A DNA stretch of 64,000 bases from Akebia trifoliata (taxonomy: Eukaryota > Streptophyta > Magnoliopsida > Ranunculales > Lardizabalaceae): contig CM030706.1 of the NCBI GenBank assembly GCA_017979445.1, forward strand, positions 12,014,967 to 12,078,966, read 5' to 3'. Below, piece after piece: positions 13,901-25,900 of the stretch (the stretch's first letter is position 1; every line of letters starts with the position of its first letter). The notes under the pieces are model-generated. The model saw nothing but the letters and a program-made list of their open reading frames with translations. It ran no database searches and was not told the DNA's origin. A program made the position numbers and the translations under genes.

Positions 13901-16900
13901 TTGCTCAAATAGATTACCACATTAGCAATCCAACACCAAAACACTCTAAATTTCATCGAAAAACTCAGATCTCTCACCCCCCAACCCCCTCACCACAAAA
14001 AAGAAAAAAAAAAAAAAAAAATTCTTTTTGGGCTTGATCTGAGATTTTTAAAATGGACGGCTACTGAACTTCCGCCTAACTCCAAAATTTAAAATTTAAA
14101 TCCAATGGTGAAAAATAACTTTTTTTTTGAATTTTGTTTTTTCAAAGTTCATAGAATTTTGTCCTCTACAACCCTGAAGCATTGGATCATGTTCTTTCAT
14201 GTAACAAGGTGAGCCCAAGGACCTTTAGTAAGGGTGAAATCCTTACTTAGTAAGGCTAGTTGGACTCAAAAAGTTTTTAGTATTGATGGAATATTCCAAA
14301 TTCTATTGCAGGATGCGATGCACTTGCATGCACAGTATGTACTCTCAAGACTCAACTTTGGTTGTCATTTTGTAACCATGGAAATTGTATCTCTTTAAAA
14401 CTTGCTTTCTACTGCTATTCAGTTTGAAAATTTGGCTTTTGGGAGCACTGCAATGTGTGGAAGGGACACATTCTGGTTCTGGGTTATTGCAGCTATTCCA
14501 TTTTATTGTGCAACATGGGAACAGTAAGTTGTCTTACTGGTATTTAATATTGTGTTCTACTTGGATTGCCTTTGATTAGTTACAATGTGCAAGTGTAAAT
14601 TAGACTTTGTGAAGGACCATTTAATTGTCCTCTAATATTTGTGGGATTCTAAATGAAGAATTACTACCTTAGCAGGGACTTTTTTTCTTGTGTGAATCTT
14701 TCTTCTCCATTTAGATGTATAGATGTCTTCCGTAGCAACATTCCTACAGATTGTCTCGTTCGGTCAGCTTGTGATTGCCAAGCGAAGAACCCGCCAAATT
14801 AAATTCTTATTAAGCTATTCTTTCATTTCTTCTATGATGGACAAATCTATTTTTACAGCACTAATGGTTGCCTTCCAATCCATGTCAGAATTAGACATTG
14901 TGATGGCATGGAAATGCTTCAAAATAGATGCGAAGAAAAATGGCAGTAACATTTTCCTGTTATTTTTATTTGTCCTTTGACTGGAAGATCTAGTAGAACG
15001 TAGAGTAGAATCTTTTGAAAGATTTTTCCAGCTTCATTGTGTGAGCTGTTTGACCTCATTGGAAACCAAGAATAAGGTGAAAGCATGTACCATAAGCGGT
15101 CAATACAAAAGATTCTTTAAACTCGGCCTCATTGCACATATGGTGTTGGTACTTGGTACATATTCCAAGCAATTCTCATGGCTCCTCAAATTGAATTTCC
15201 AAGGCCTCATTAGCGGATGGTGACACTTCTTTGTCTTTGAGGCTAGACCTTGTTTCACATTTATGTGCAAGCTGAAAGCTCTAAAAGAATTTTTGAAGGT
15301 GTGGAGTAGGGAGATCATTGGCAGAGTTGATGTGAAGAAAAAAAAGAAGCTGCTGGCTTCTCTATTGGGTTGGAAATTTCAAAATCCATTGGGTTGTTCA
15401 CTGGTTTGGACCCAAGTAATCCTGTCTCTTCAAGCAAGTCTACTACATTCTTCCTTTGTGAGAGACTACTATCACTAGCTGAGCTAGCCACCTTAGTACC
15501 AAGGAAGTACCTTAGTTTTTCCCATGTCCTTGGACTGGAACTGTAGTTGTAGATATGCCTCCAGTTTCTTAATTTCTTAACTATCACTACCTGTCAACAC
15601 AATATTGTTTAGGGTTGGCAATGGATCGGTTCGGTATCGGATCAATATCACTCCAATACTGATCTGAAAATTTATAAACGTGTATGCGATCCGATCGGAT
15701 TAATGAATATGTGAACTGAATCCGATTTGTTTCATCCTTAGTCCGAAATTGATTCGAACACATGCCTTATTTTCAAACTATCAATGTTCAAAAAATATAA
15801 AATCATATAAAATTTTAAAAAATCTAATTTCCAACTACAAATAGAAGGAAACTAAAAAGACTAAAACGTTTTATCTATATATATTTATATGAAATTTAGA
15901 ATAATAAAAAAATTATTAAAATATGTTTGGATCAGATATTTTTTGGACTGGATTGGGGTACACCCTATTGGAAATAATTTAGTTTAGTAATATTAGTTTT
16001 TCTTTTTTCCTATGTTTATATGTAAAGGCATTTATGTTCATTCAATTTATCAGTAAATATAAATTTATGCCAAGCTCTCGTTAGGAGACTTGACAAACTT
16101 TTTCTAGAATTCTTGGTATCAGAGCAGAAAAGAAAAAAAAAAACCCATCGAGTTTTTTTTTCTTGGGTTTCTTCTTGAATCTCCACTTCCCTTGTCACCC
16201 TTTCTCTTCTCCCTTCTCCTTCTCATTCTTTCGATCTTACTACCAAACCTAGCAGTAGGTTTACGTGAGAGGGTTTTCCCTTCAGGGGTTTTTTTTCTCT
16301 TTTGATTTTTTGTTTTTTGGCCCTAGATTCCTAATTGCATGTTGCGATAAATCTGTTATGGGGTTGCTGCGACATGGCTATTGCTGCCATTAGATATTTG
16401 CACATTGATTGCTGCTGTGTAGGGTTCCAGTGGATAGTTTTGGGTTGAACCTAGGCTGCTGTGTAGAGTTGCGACTTCACTACTGCTACCATTAAGCATA
16501 TGCAATTTTGCTGTTGCTGTGTAGGGCATCTGCGATCTTGCTCATGTTGTGTAGGGCATCTGCGACTTTGCTGCTGCTGCTGTGTAGGGCTTCGCACTGA
16601 CTACTGCTGCCATTCGGCAACTGGTTATAGTGGAATGTTGTAGGTTGCTGTGGTATTTTTGTGTGATTGGAATAGTGCTGTCTGTCCCTCCACCATCTCT
16701 CGATGATTGCACAATGAATTTAGATTTGTGCAAGACCTCCCTTCAACCAAATATTCGTCCTTCAACTTTGTTCTTCGAGTTTATAAAGAACATTTCTTTG
16801 TGAGGCTGTTGTGAGTGTCCTTTTGATTCTTGTTCTACTTTTCTTTTATATCTTTATGTTGAGAGTTATGGCATCGAATCAAGAGAACAAGAAATCTCAT

Positions 16901-19900
16901 ACTCCTTTTGGGCACAATTCTTCGGCCCAACGTATTACGATTGCTCTCTTGGATGGTCGCAATTTCCAGTCTTGGTCTCGGTCTGTGAGACTCTACTTGG
17001 GCGGTTGTAGAAAATCAGGATGGCTTTTGGGCACTATTAATAAGTCTCCCACGATTGATCCCAAATTTGAACAATGAGAGATTGACAATTGCACTATTTT
17101 TGGATGAATGTTTAATTCCATAGAGCAGCGCATCTATACTATGTTTATGTACCATGAGACCGTTTCATCTTTGTGGTCCGCTCTCACTCAGACCTACACT
17201 CATGCTAGGAATGATTCGAGGATATATGAGCTATATCGAGATATTGCCTATGCTATTTAGGGGACACATAATGTGGTATTTTGAGTTTCTTCAGTCTCAA
17301 TGAGAGCTCTTTCATTATGAGTCTATGGTCGAGTTATCAGCTGAGGCAACTGGGTATATGTAGTTAAGAGGATTGCTTGCTATCAGACTTAACCGATTCT
17401 TTATGGGGCTACGTCCTGAGTTTGAGGCACTACGGACCTAGATTCTTAACATCTATCCTTTACCGTCTGTATTTGAGACATTTGCGATTATTGATGGTGA
17501 TGAGCGTTATCGTCGTATAGTTCATTTCCAAACTCAGACTCAGATACTTGGTATTCTTTCTACTTTAGTGATAGATCAGAGCTAGCAACCAATTCAGATT
17601 TTTTTGATTCTCGTACCTAGGGCTCTAGGAGTCGTGGTCGGGCTTGGTTGTGGTTGAGGGAGTAGCCTTACTTGTAGTCATTGTGGGAAGGTTGGTAATG
17701 AGAAAGCCCAATGTTTTCAGCTCTATACCCATCTGTTGCGATCTCCTGCCCCTCCTATTTTGGGGCATTCTGCTCCCCGGGCTACCACTGTGAATTCATT
17801 ACTAGTTCCTCCTACTAATTCTCTTGCTTCCCTTGGTACTATTGATTTACAACAATTTCAGAGCCAGATTGCAACTATTGTACGGGATCAAATCCATGCT
17901 CATACTCGCTTATTTTTTACTGTGGCTTCAGTTACCACGCCTCCAGGTACATCCTCTGCATTTCATGTCACTCAGTCTAGTTCTACTCCCTTGATATGGG
18001 TAATTGACTCTGGTGCCTTTGATCTGATGACCGGTAAGTTTAGTCATTTAATGTCCTCTACTTTTCCTGCTACTCATAGGGAGGTTCGCTTTGTTGATGG
18101 GTCCCTTATACCTATCCATAACAAGGGTACCATCCTTTTATCCTCTAGTTTTACCCTTGATTCTGTGCTTCATGTTCCTCACCTATCTCTTAACCTTTTG
18201 TCTGTCAATAGTGTAGAGAGAAATAATTGCACAGTAATCATAACTGTATACGTGTCCAAACCGGTTAAGTGGTACTAGGCGTAAGTCAGCATATGGGCGC
18301 TGCCTTTCAAGCAGGGCAGATCAAAGTAGAGATCTCCCTAGCTTGGCTGGAAGGGTAGCAGAGCATTAAGTGAAACCAGGTCAGCCAAGTAGGGTAGGCC
18401 TGGTCATAGAATAACCGTAAGCTTGATATGCGCAAGTAGGGTAGGCCTGGTCTTGAAGATCTCTGTAACTTAGTATGATCAATCCAAAAGATCTTCGTTA
18501 GGTGAACAACTCCGCAGAGTCAGTGGATATCCAAGGATTGCCGCTCGAAAAGGGGGAAATCCTGATTCGCAGTTGGGGATTATAAATAGCATAGTAAGCA
18601 CTATTGAGGAAGATCTTTTGGGAAGATCAGAGGTCTAACCAGTTTTCTTAGATTATTTCCTCTGCTTGTCTAACTTGAGAGTAAGAGTGATTTTGGTAGG
18701 TACCACACAGTCGTGGAGGGGGAGGTGCTCAGAGCGACTTCGGATCAGTGTGGCAGGGTCCATCAAAGCCGTTGACCAGATTCACAAGTAGTGTTACCAA
18801 ATTTCTAAATTGCTTTGTAACTTTTTCTCCTAATCTCTGTATTTTTCAGGAGCTGACTTCGAAGAGGATTTTTTGCAAGGGGCATGAGAGGGATGGGATG
18901 TACTTGCTTGGATCTCAACCTATTACAACTCCGGCTTCTGTCCTTCTACTCTCTGGAAGCCATGCTTTTTCTTCTCAATCTTTATATTTGTGGCATGCTC
19001 GCTTAGGACATGCTAATTTTCAACACTTATGTTATTTATTTCCCACTTTAAAATTTTTGTAATGGACACAAATTTCAATGTTCTGTGTGTGAACTTTCTA
19101 AACACACGTATTTCATATATTTCTCGTTTGCATTGATTTAATGCAATACTTGATTTAGTTCACTTTGATGTGTGGAGGCCTTCCCCTGTTACTACTTTTA
19201 CTGATCATCGATATTGTGTTACATTTATTGATGACTATTCTCGTAGTACTTGGGTTTATCTGATGCGTTCTCGTTCTGAGGTGTTTTTTATTTGTCAATT
19301 TTCTTAAAATGATTCAGATTCGGTACAATATTACTGTTAAATCTCTTAGATCCGATAAGGGGGGGGGGTATATATCTGATGGGATTCTCTCTCATCTTCA
19401 TGAGCATGGTATAACATGTACTCCTGAGTAGAACGGGGTGGCGGAACGTAAGAATCGCCACCTCATGAACATTGTTCGATGTTTTCTTCGAGGAATGCAT
19501 GTTCCTAAGGCATATTGGAATATGACTGTCCTCTCTGCGGCTTTGCTTATTAACCGTGTTCTGAGTCGCACCTTAGAAAGACAAGTACCTCTTCATGTCT
19601 TTCAACTGGATTGCATATTTTTTCCCATTACACTTTGAGCCTTTGGGTGCATGTGCTTTGTCCAGGATAGAACTCCTAATCGCACAAAATTGGATGACAA
19701 AGCCATTCGATGCGTTTTCTTAGGTTACTCCTCTATGTCAAAAGGGTATCGGTGTTATGATCCAGGTTACACTTTCTTGATGTCACTTTCTTTGAAGATG
19801 TTTCATATTTTCGTTCCACATCTACTTTGCAGGACCTATCTCTTATAGTTTTGCCTTCTCCAATTTTTTTCCATCTTCACCAACGTTTAAGGTCTATACT

Positions 19901-22900
19901 CGTCGTCCTCACCCTCCTCCACCTTTGCCAACCTCCTCATTGAATTCGGGTATGTCCTCTCCTACCTCTACGCATATTCTTGTCCTTATTCCTTCTATTT
20001 TTGACTACTTGCCTATTGCTATTCGCATAGATAAGCAGGGATGTGTGACTGATCATCCTATTGCCTCATTTATTTCCTATCAGGGTCTTTCTTCCCCTTA
20101 TCAGGCCTACCTTCCAACCATTGATTCTAGTCGCGTTCCTTGGTCTGTATTAGAGGCTTTGCGAGACCCTTAGTAGACTAAAGCTATGATTGTTGAGATG
20201 GATGCTTTGTAGAAAAATAATACCTGGGACCTCGTTACCCTTCCATCTGGGAAGCGGACCGTTGGTTGTAAATGGGTCTTTATTGTGAAATATCTTGCCG
20301 ATGGGACTGTTATTCGGTGTAAGGCTTGCTTAGTTGCTAGTAGGAGTGCAACTTGGTCTGGTTCAAACTAAGAACCGAACTAAACCTATAGCTTTGGGGT
20401 GGTTTGGTTCGGTTTGGAACGAGTTGCGGTTCGGTTCCGGGTTACGAAAATGGAGAACCGATCAATTTAGTTCGATTTTCGGATCAAGCTTGTATAGAAC
20501 CGAACCAAACCGAGAACCGAATCCCTATGCAATATATATATATTGTTGAATAACTCTTATTTTATTAGTTTTACAGATTTTTTGTCTTTTTTAGTCTTTT
20601 CACTTATTATACCATGTAATTCCCTTAAAGCCTAATTAGGGCTTAGTAATGAAACACTTTTTACTGTTCTCTTATTTTTAACTTGGTATCAAAGCCAGGT
20701 TCCATCTTCTCGCCTTCCTCCTTGCTACAACCCCATTGCACAACCCCTCTCGTAAATTTATCTTACAACCTTTCGGTTCAGTGTAAATAATCACCAGTAC
20801 GGCGGTTGTTTTACTGCATCCCTAATCGCAACATGCGATAGGGTCGTTAAAAATCATTTAAACCTTACAACAATAGCATGGCAACATCAGGATTGCTGTT
20901 CTTAGGCCAACTGATGGCTCTAAAGGCTTCTGGCAATAGGTTCTAGATTGTTTTTGGAACTCACGATCACAGCAGGGCTGTTGTTTGCATCATTTGGAAC
21001 CCATGAACATAGCAGGGTTGCTGTTTGGAACCCACGAACATAGCAGGGTTGCTGTTTGGAGTCATCGACCATAACAGGGCCATCGTTTGAGGCCTGCGAC
21101 CACTATAGGAGATCAATTTTGAATTTGCGATCACTACAGGGCCATCGTTTGAGGCCTGCGACCACTACAGGAGACTTGTTTTGAACCTGCGACCATAGCA
21201 GGTGCTTTGTTTGAAGCCTGTGACCACTGCAGGGACATTGTCTAAGTATACGATCAACACAGAGGCTGTTTGAAGACTTGTGTGAGGTCGACAATCAGCA
21301 CAAAAGCTGTTTGGAGACTCATCTGCAACCTGCGATCAACACAGAGGTTGTTTTGAAGCCTGTACTCATAGCAAGGGTGTTGTCTGGAGGCTCATCTAAG
21401 GCCTGCAATTAGCACAGGGTGCTTCTTTTGATCTGTTTGGAAGGCTGTGATCAGCACAAGGGCTGTTTGGAGCCTGTACTCACAGCAAGGGTGCTGTTGA
21501 GAGCCATCTCCTCATCCTCTTTGAACTCTCCTCAAATCAAAGTACATAGACTTTTTTTTTAATGGCTTCTGGGACGTCTTCTTCCTTGATCACCGGTAAT
21601 AGTAATGGCTCGAGTGATCTTTCTTCTTACTCAACTGACTTTTTAAGAATTCAGATTACTACCGTGAAATTAGAAGGTCCTAATTATCTCCTTTGGGCAC
21701 GATCGGTTGAAATGTTCATTGGTGGAAAAGGAAAGATCGATTACCTCATGGGAGCGGACAAACAACCTGCATGGACCGACACTTCTTACTCTCACTGGTT
21801 TGCTAATGATTCTATGGAGTGCTAATGATTCTATGGTCCGGTCTTGGCTAGTTACATTTATACAACCACACATTGCGGCTGGGTTTATGTTCTCCTCGAC
21901 AGCAAAACAGATATGGGACTCCGCAAAGAGCATTTACTTACAATGCCAAAACAACGTCCAGATCTTTAACTTAGAGCGTGAGATTTCCCGTCTTTCGCAA
22001 GGTGATTCTTTAGTTACCACCTATATATCACATCTACGTGTTCGGTGGGAAGAGTTGACCTATTCCTTGTCCTACGCCTGGAAGGATCCGTTTGATGAGA
22101 CATTATGTATCAATTCTGGATAAGAATCAAGTTTTCCAGTTTCTAGCCGGTCTACGAGAGGAGTTTGAGTATGCAAGAGTTCACTTATTGGGTATGGATC
22201 CCTTTCCGTCCCTACAGACTGCGTATTTTGATGAAGAACATCCGTTCGTCCGCCATTGTTGTTTTCCAACCTGGGTGAGATAAGACATCTTGAAAAGTCT
22301 TAGGAATAGAGGTGGAAGATGTAGGTGATATAAATGAAGATAATGGAGGTGACAATGAATCATATGACACAAAATTAGAAATTAGATGATTTGTAAAACA
22401 TGAACGAGTACCCTTATGAAGAGAAATACGTAGCTTACCTAAGGATGGTCTTGAAACTACCATTGGAGTGGGAGAAGGTGGCATAAATTCCATGACTAGA
22501 TCTGTAGATGATGAAGAGATTGGTGCCTTTTGTGTAGTGATGGTCGTTCTGCAATAGACTTGAATAGGTAGTTCAGTTCCAGAAATAGGAACAAGAACAA
22601 GAGAACATGATTAAAATCAAGATCGGTAGTGGACACAACATAAAAACAAGGTATAAATTCAAAGAATGTAACATCTGCACAAACAAAGTGTGTTTAATGT
22701 TGGATTATAACACTTGTAACCATTTTTGTGAACGAGAATAACCAAAAAATACACATTTAAAACTTTTTGAACCTAACTTATCAGACACAACTATAGACTC
22801 GAGGATGAATGTGAAACAACGGAAAATTTTATGTGGAGAGTTACTAGCAAGAACAAGTGTAGGCATGTAGTTGATAATATAACACACAGTAGGGACAACT

Positions 22901-25900
22901 TCACTCCAATAAACTTTGGGAACTTTCATCTGAAATACCAAAGCATGAACAATTTCCAGAAGATGTCGATTGTTACATTCAACAACCGCATTTTGTTGTT
23001 GAGTATGTGCACTTTGTTGAGGAGTATGTGCACATGAAGACTTGTGAAGAATACCACGAGACTGCAATTATGTATTAAGCCTATCAAGAAGGTACTCTTT
23101 GACATTATCAGAATGCAAAACACATAAAGAAGTGCCAAATTGAGTCCGAATTTCCATATGAAATTGTTGGAAAGTATTAAACTATTTAAATCGATTTTTC
23201 ATTAAAAGTAGCCAAGTCATTTTTGAATAATAATTCATAAATGTAAAAAAATATTTTAACCCAAGATATGACAGGGTTTTTGTAGAACCCCAAACATCTG
23301 ATGCACTAATCGAGAAGGACTCGATCCTAGACGACTAACACTAGTAAAAAAAGGGACACAATGATGTTTACTAAGTTGACATGCTTCACAATTAGAAAGA
23401 GCATTATACAAATTGGGAATTAAACTACATAAGGTACAAAAAGATGAGTGGCCAAGTCTACAATGCCACTGAAACTCCTTTGAGGATGAATGACGAGGGC
23501 TATGAGTAAGAACACTATCAAGAAGGTACAAACCATCCACCTCATGCCCCCACCAATCGTCTTCTTTGTCTTTAGATATTGAAACACACAATGACCAGGA
23601 AATTTTTTTCATAGAACAACTTAATTTCTTTATTAGTTGGCCAACAAACAAAAGACCTAAAGAAAATTTTGGAACATTAAACATAGATGATGAGGAAATA
23701 TTAGGTTGTGGTTGAGATGTGCCTAACCCAACTACTTTAGAAAAAGAACCATCAGCCAACTTAACATTTGGACATGGAGATGGACGAATACAAGACAATA
23801 GGTGAGAGTTACCTGTCATCATGGTTCAAAATTTCATTTCGTTTTAGTATGTTTCGGCCGAAACGTATCGGTTATTCAGCATACCGAGACGAAACAAGAG
23901 CTGTATCGAAACATTCAAATATGATATTTGATTTCGCCTATTAGAGATCCAAGAGAGAGAGAGAGAGAGAGAGAGGAACGGACCTGAGAGTTTTAGTTTC
24001 AGTCGTCGGAGTTCCACCAGTTGCCAGATTCTATGGAAGTTCTTCAAATCAAGTATTTCTTTTTTTCATTTTTTTCTCCTTCCTTTTCTTCTCTTCTCCT
24101 TCTTTTTGCAATTTTTGTCTTTAAACAATGAGAACATTCCCGATATGTGCCCTTGACCTTCGTCTTCACTTAAAGACTGTATTTTAGGAAAGCCCCCTAT
24201 ATTTTGTTAGAAATTTGAGTTGCCCTGTGTTTTCAAATTGAGGACATACCCCTTGACTATGGTCTCTTATGAAATGTGAGTTTTTTAACGTTAAAGAATG
24301 TTTCAAATGTTTTGCTATTGTTTTGATTTTTCGATTCAAAATGAGATTTTAAACCTTGTCTGTCATATGATCAAAAACACCAAAATCAATGATCTAGGGG
24401 CTAGTGGAAGACAATAAACAAGTGGATGTCATATCTGTTTGAGCTAGTAGCAGTGGGAGAAGATTTGTGCGACCAACTTATTGTACTCTTCTTGAGAGAT
24501 GACAATGGACTCTTTATCTGTGTTTTGATCAGATGGGACATACCTTTGAGTAGCATTTGGAGTCGACTGCGCAGAACTATTAAAGGGATTTCTAGTGAAA
24601 TTGCAAGTCATAGAAACCCATATATGAAACCACAAACCTCTTATAACACTTGTGGTGAAATTGCAAGACTTCTACAACAATTTTGGTGAAATCCCAAGCC
24701 CTAGAGAACTCTTCTGGGTAAATCACATTGTATCTTGAAGGCCAGAAAAATAATTTGAAGCTTATTCACCATACTACCACAACTAACCACGAACAACTGA
24801 TGGAAATCCCTTGGATTTGTGATCACATTAGGGATATTCTTTAACCACAAAGGCAAAGATCCTTCAAACAAAGGATTTTAACCACAACTGTGATTATGGA
24901 ATTAGATCAAGAAACTCTATTTTATACCAAAAGAGGAAAAAAAAGAGAAGGGTGACGGAGGAAGAACAAGAGAAATAACCAAAAAAATGCAATCACCAGA
25001 CCTACTTTGATACGATGTTGAAGATTGGATTAGGGTTTAGAGAAGAGAAATGAATGGAAATAGAGGGGGGAGTCGAGCTTGACTCCTACCCTAGAGGTCG
25101 TGGCCTTTGTATATCAATGAATAGAAAAGGTAAATTACATTTATACCCTTTTTCATTAATTTTAATATCTAACATATCTCATTCAAAGTGAGAGAGGGTA
25201 GAGAGGCAACAAATTATAGTTTTGGGAGGATTGTTGGTGTCGGTCATCTCCTTTCAAAGATCAATTCCCAAACCGGTATGCTATTTCCTCAAAGTAATGA
25301 CTTTTTTATATGAGCAATGTTTGGAAAGGGATATCTTATGTGCTTCCAAAGTTTTGCAAATGGATCTCATTCAAAGTGAAAGAGACAACAAGGTATAGTT
25401 TTGGGAGGATTATTGGTGTGGGTCATCTTCTCTTAAAGATCAATTCTCGAAATTGGTATTCTATTTCCTCAAAGTAATGACTCCATTCAAAATTTCATCG
25501 ATCATTCCAATCATACATCTGTTTGTAATTCTGTCCAAAGAGGATTGGAGAGTTTGGTTCATAAATTGCGATGGGTCCTTCTTAGTCAAGTCATTTTATT
25601 TTGCTTTGTCATTATACATGACTCTAGGTTCTTGCTGTTCCCTAAAGTTTTCGTTAAGGGTCCTAAGTCTCATTTAAGGTGGCATTTTTAATTTGGTCAG
25701 TGGCTTTAAGAAAGTAATGGGGCCATCATATGTCATTTGTTGTAATTTAGTATGTTTTGTAGCTTGTTAATGGCTTGGACGAATTTAAGGGATAAGTTTC
25801 TTTTTTATTGGTTTTCGGTTATTTTAGAAATTTGATTTGAGTCTGAATACTACTCATGTCATTTTTATTTAGGTCTTATTCTGAGGGGTCAAAACTTGTC

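Larger units (their letters stand above)
15966..20337 (+). mobile_element. Ty1/copia retrotransposon, degenerate and 3'-truncated
   Basis: The 5' side has a short AT-rich LTR remnant (about 15966-16110). Then comes the primer-binding site TGGTATCAGAGC at 16114-16125, complementary to initiator tRNA-Met as usual in plant copia. A CTGCTG-rich leader precedes gag-pol. The element stops at about 20337 within the first RT block, where a MITE remnant and a second copia LTR begin. There is no 3' LTR. A solo LTR at 18212-18786 splits the protease to integrase region. Confidence 0.8.
20544..22258 (+). mobile_element. second Ty1/copia element: 5' LTR, PBS and gag only
   Basis: LTR: about 20544-20682, starting TGTTGAATAACTC. 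PBS: TGGTATCAAAGCC at 20684-20696, one base off the common initiator-Met form. A long leader (20700-21560) carries repeats of a GGCCTGCGACCACTACAGG type. Gag begins at 21562. The element ends abruptly at about 22258 where a minus-strand copia takes over. Confidence 0.8.
22259..25174 (-). mobile_element. Ty1/copia element in minus orientation, 3'-truncated
   Basis: The 5' LTR is 25016-25174 on the minus strand: TGTTAGATATT to CTTCAACA, 159 bp. A degenerate PBS, TCGTATCAAAGTAGG, follows directly. Gag traces (24444-24635), protease, GAG-pre-integrase and integrase follow towards lower coordinates, ending near 22259 before any RT. It meets the plus-strand copia head-on at that point. A MITE (23820-24359) sits in the protease motif. 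Confidence 0.8.

Noticed and set aside
14385..14579. 64-codon ORF taken as a separate gene
   Set aside because: It overlaps AAPT exon 7 in another frame; the exon fits the phosphotransferase frame and splice sites.
16114..16125. tRNA gene remnant
   Set aside because: TGGTATCAGAGC matches a tRNA 3' end only because it is a retrotransposon primer-binding site; no cloverleaf follows. The same holds at 20684, 40856 and 47183.
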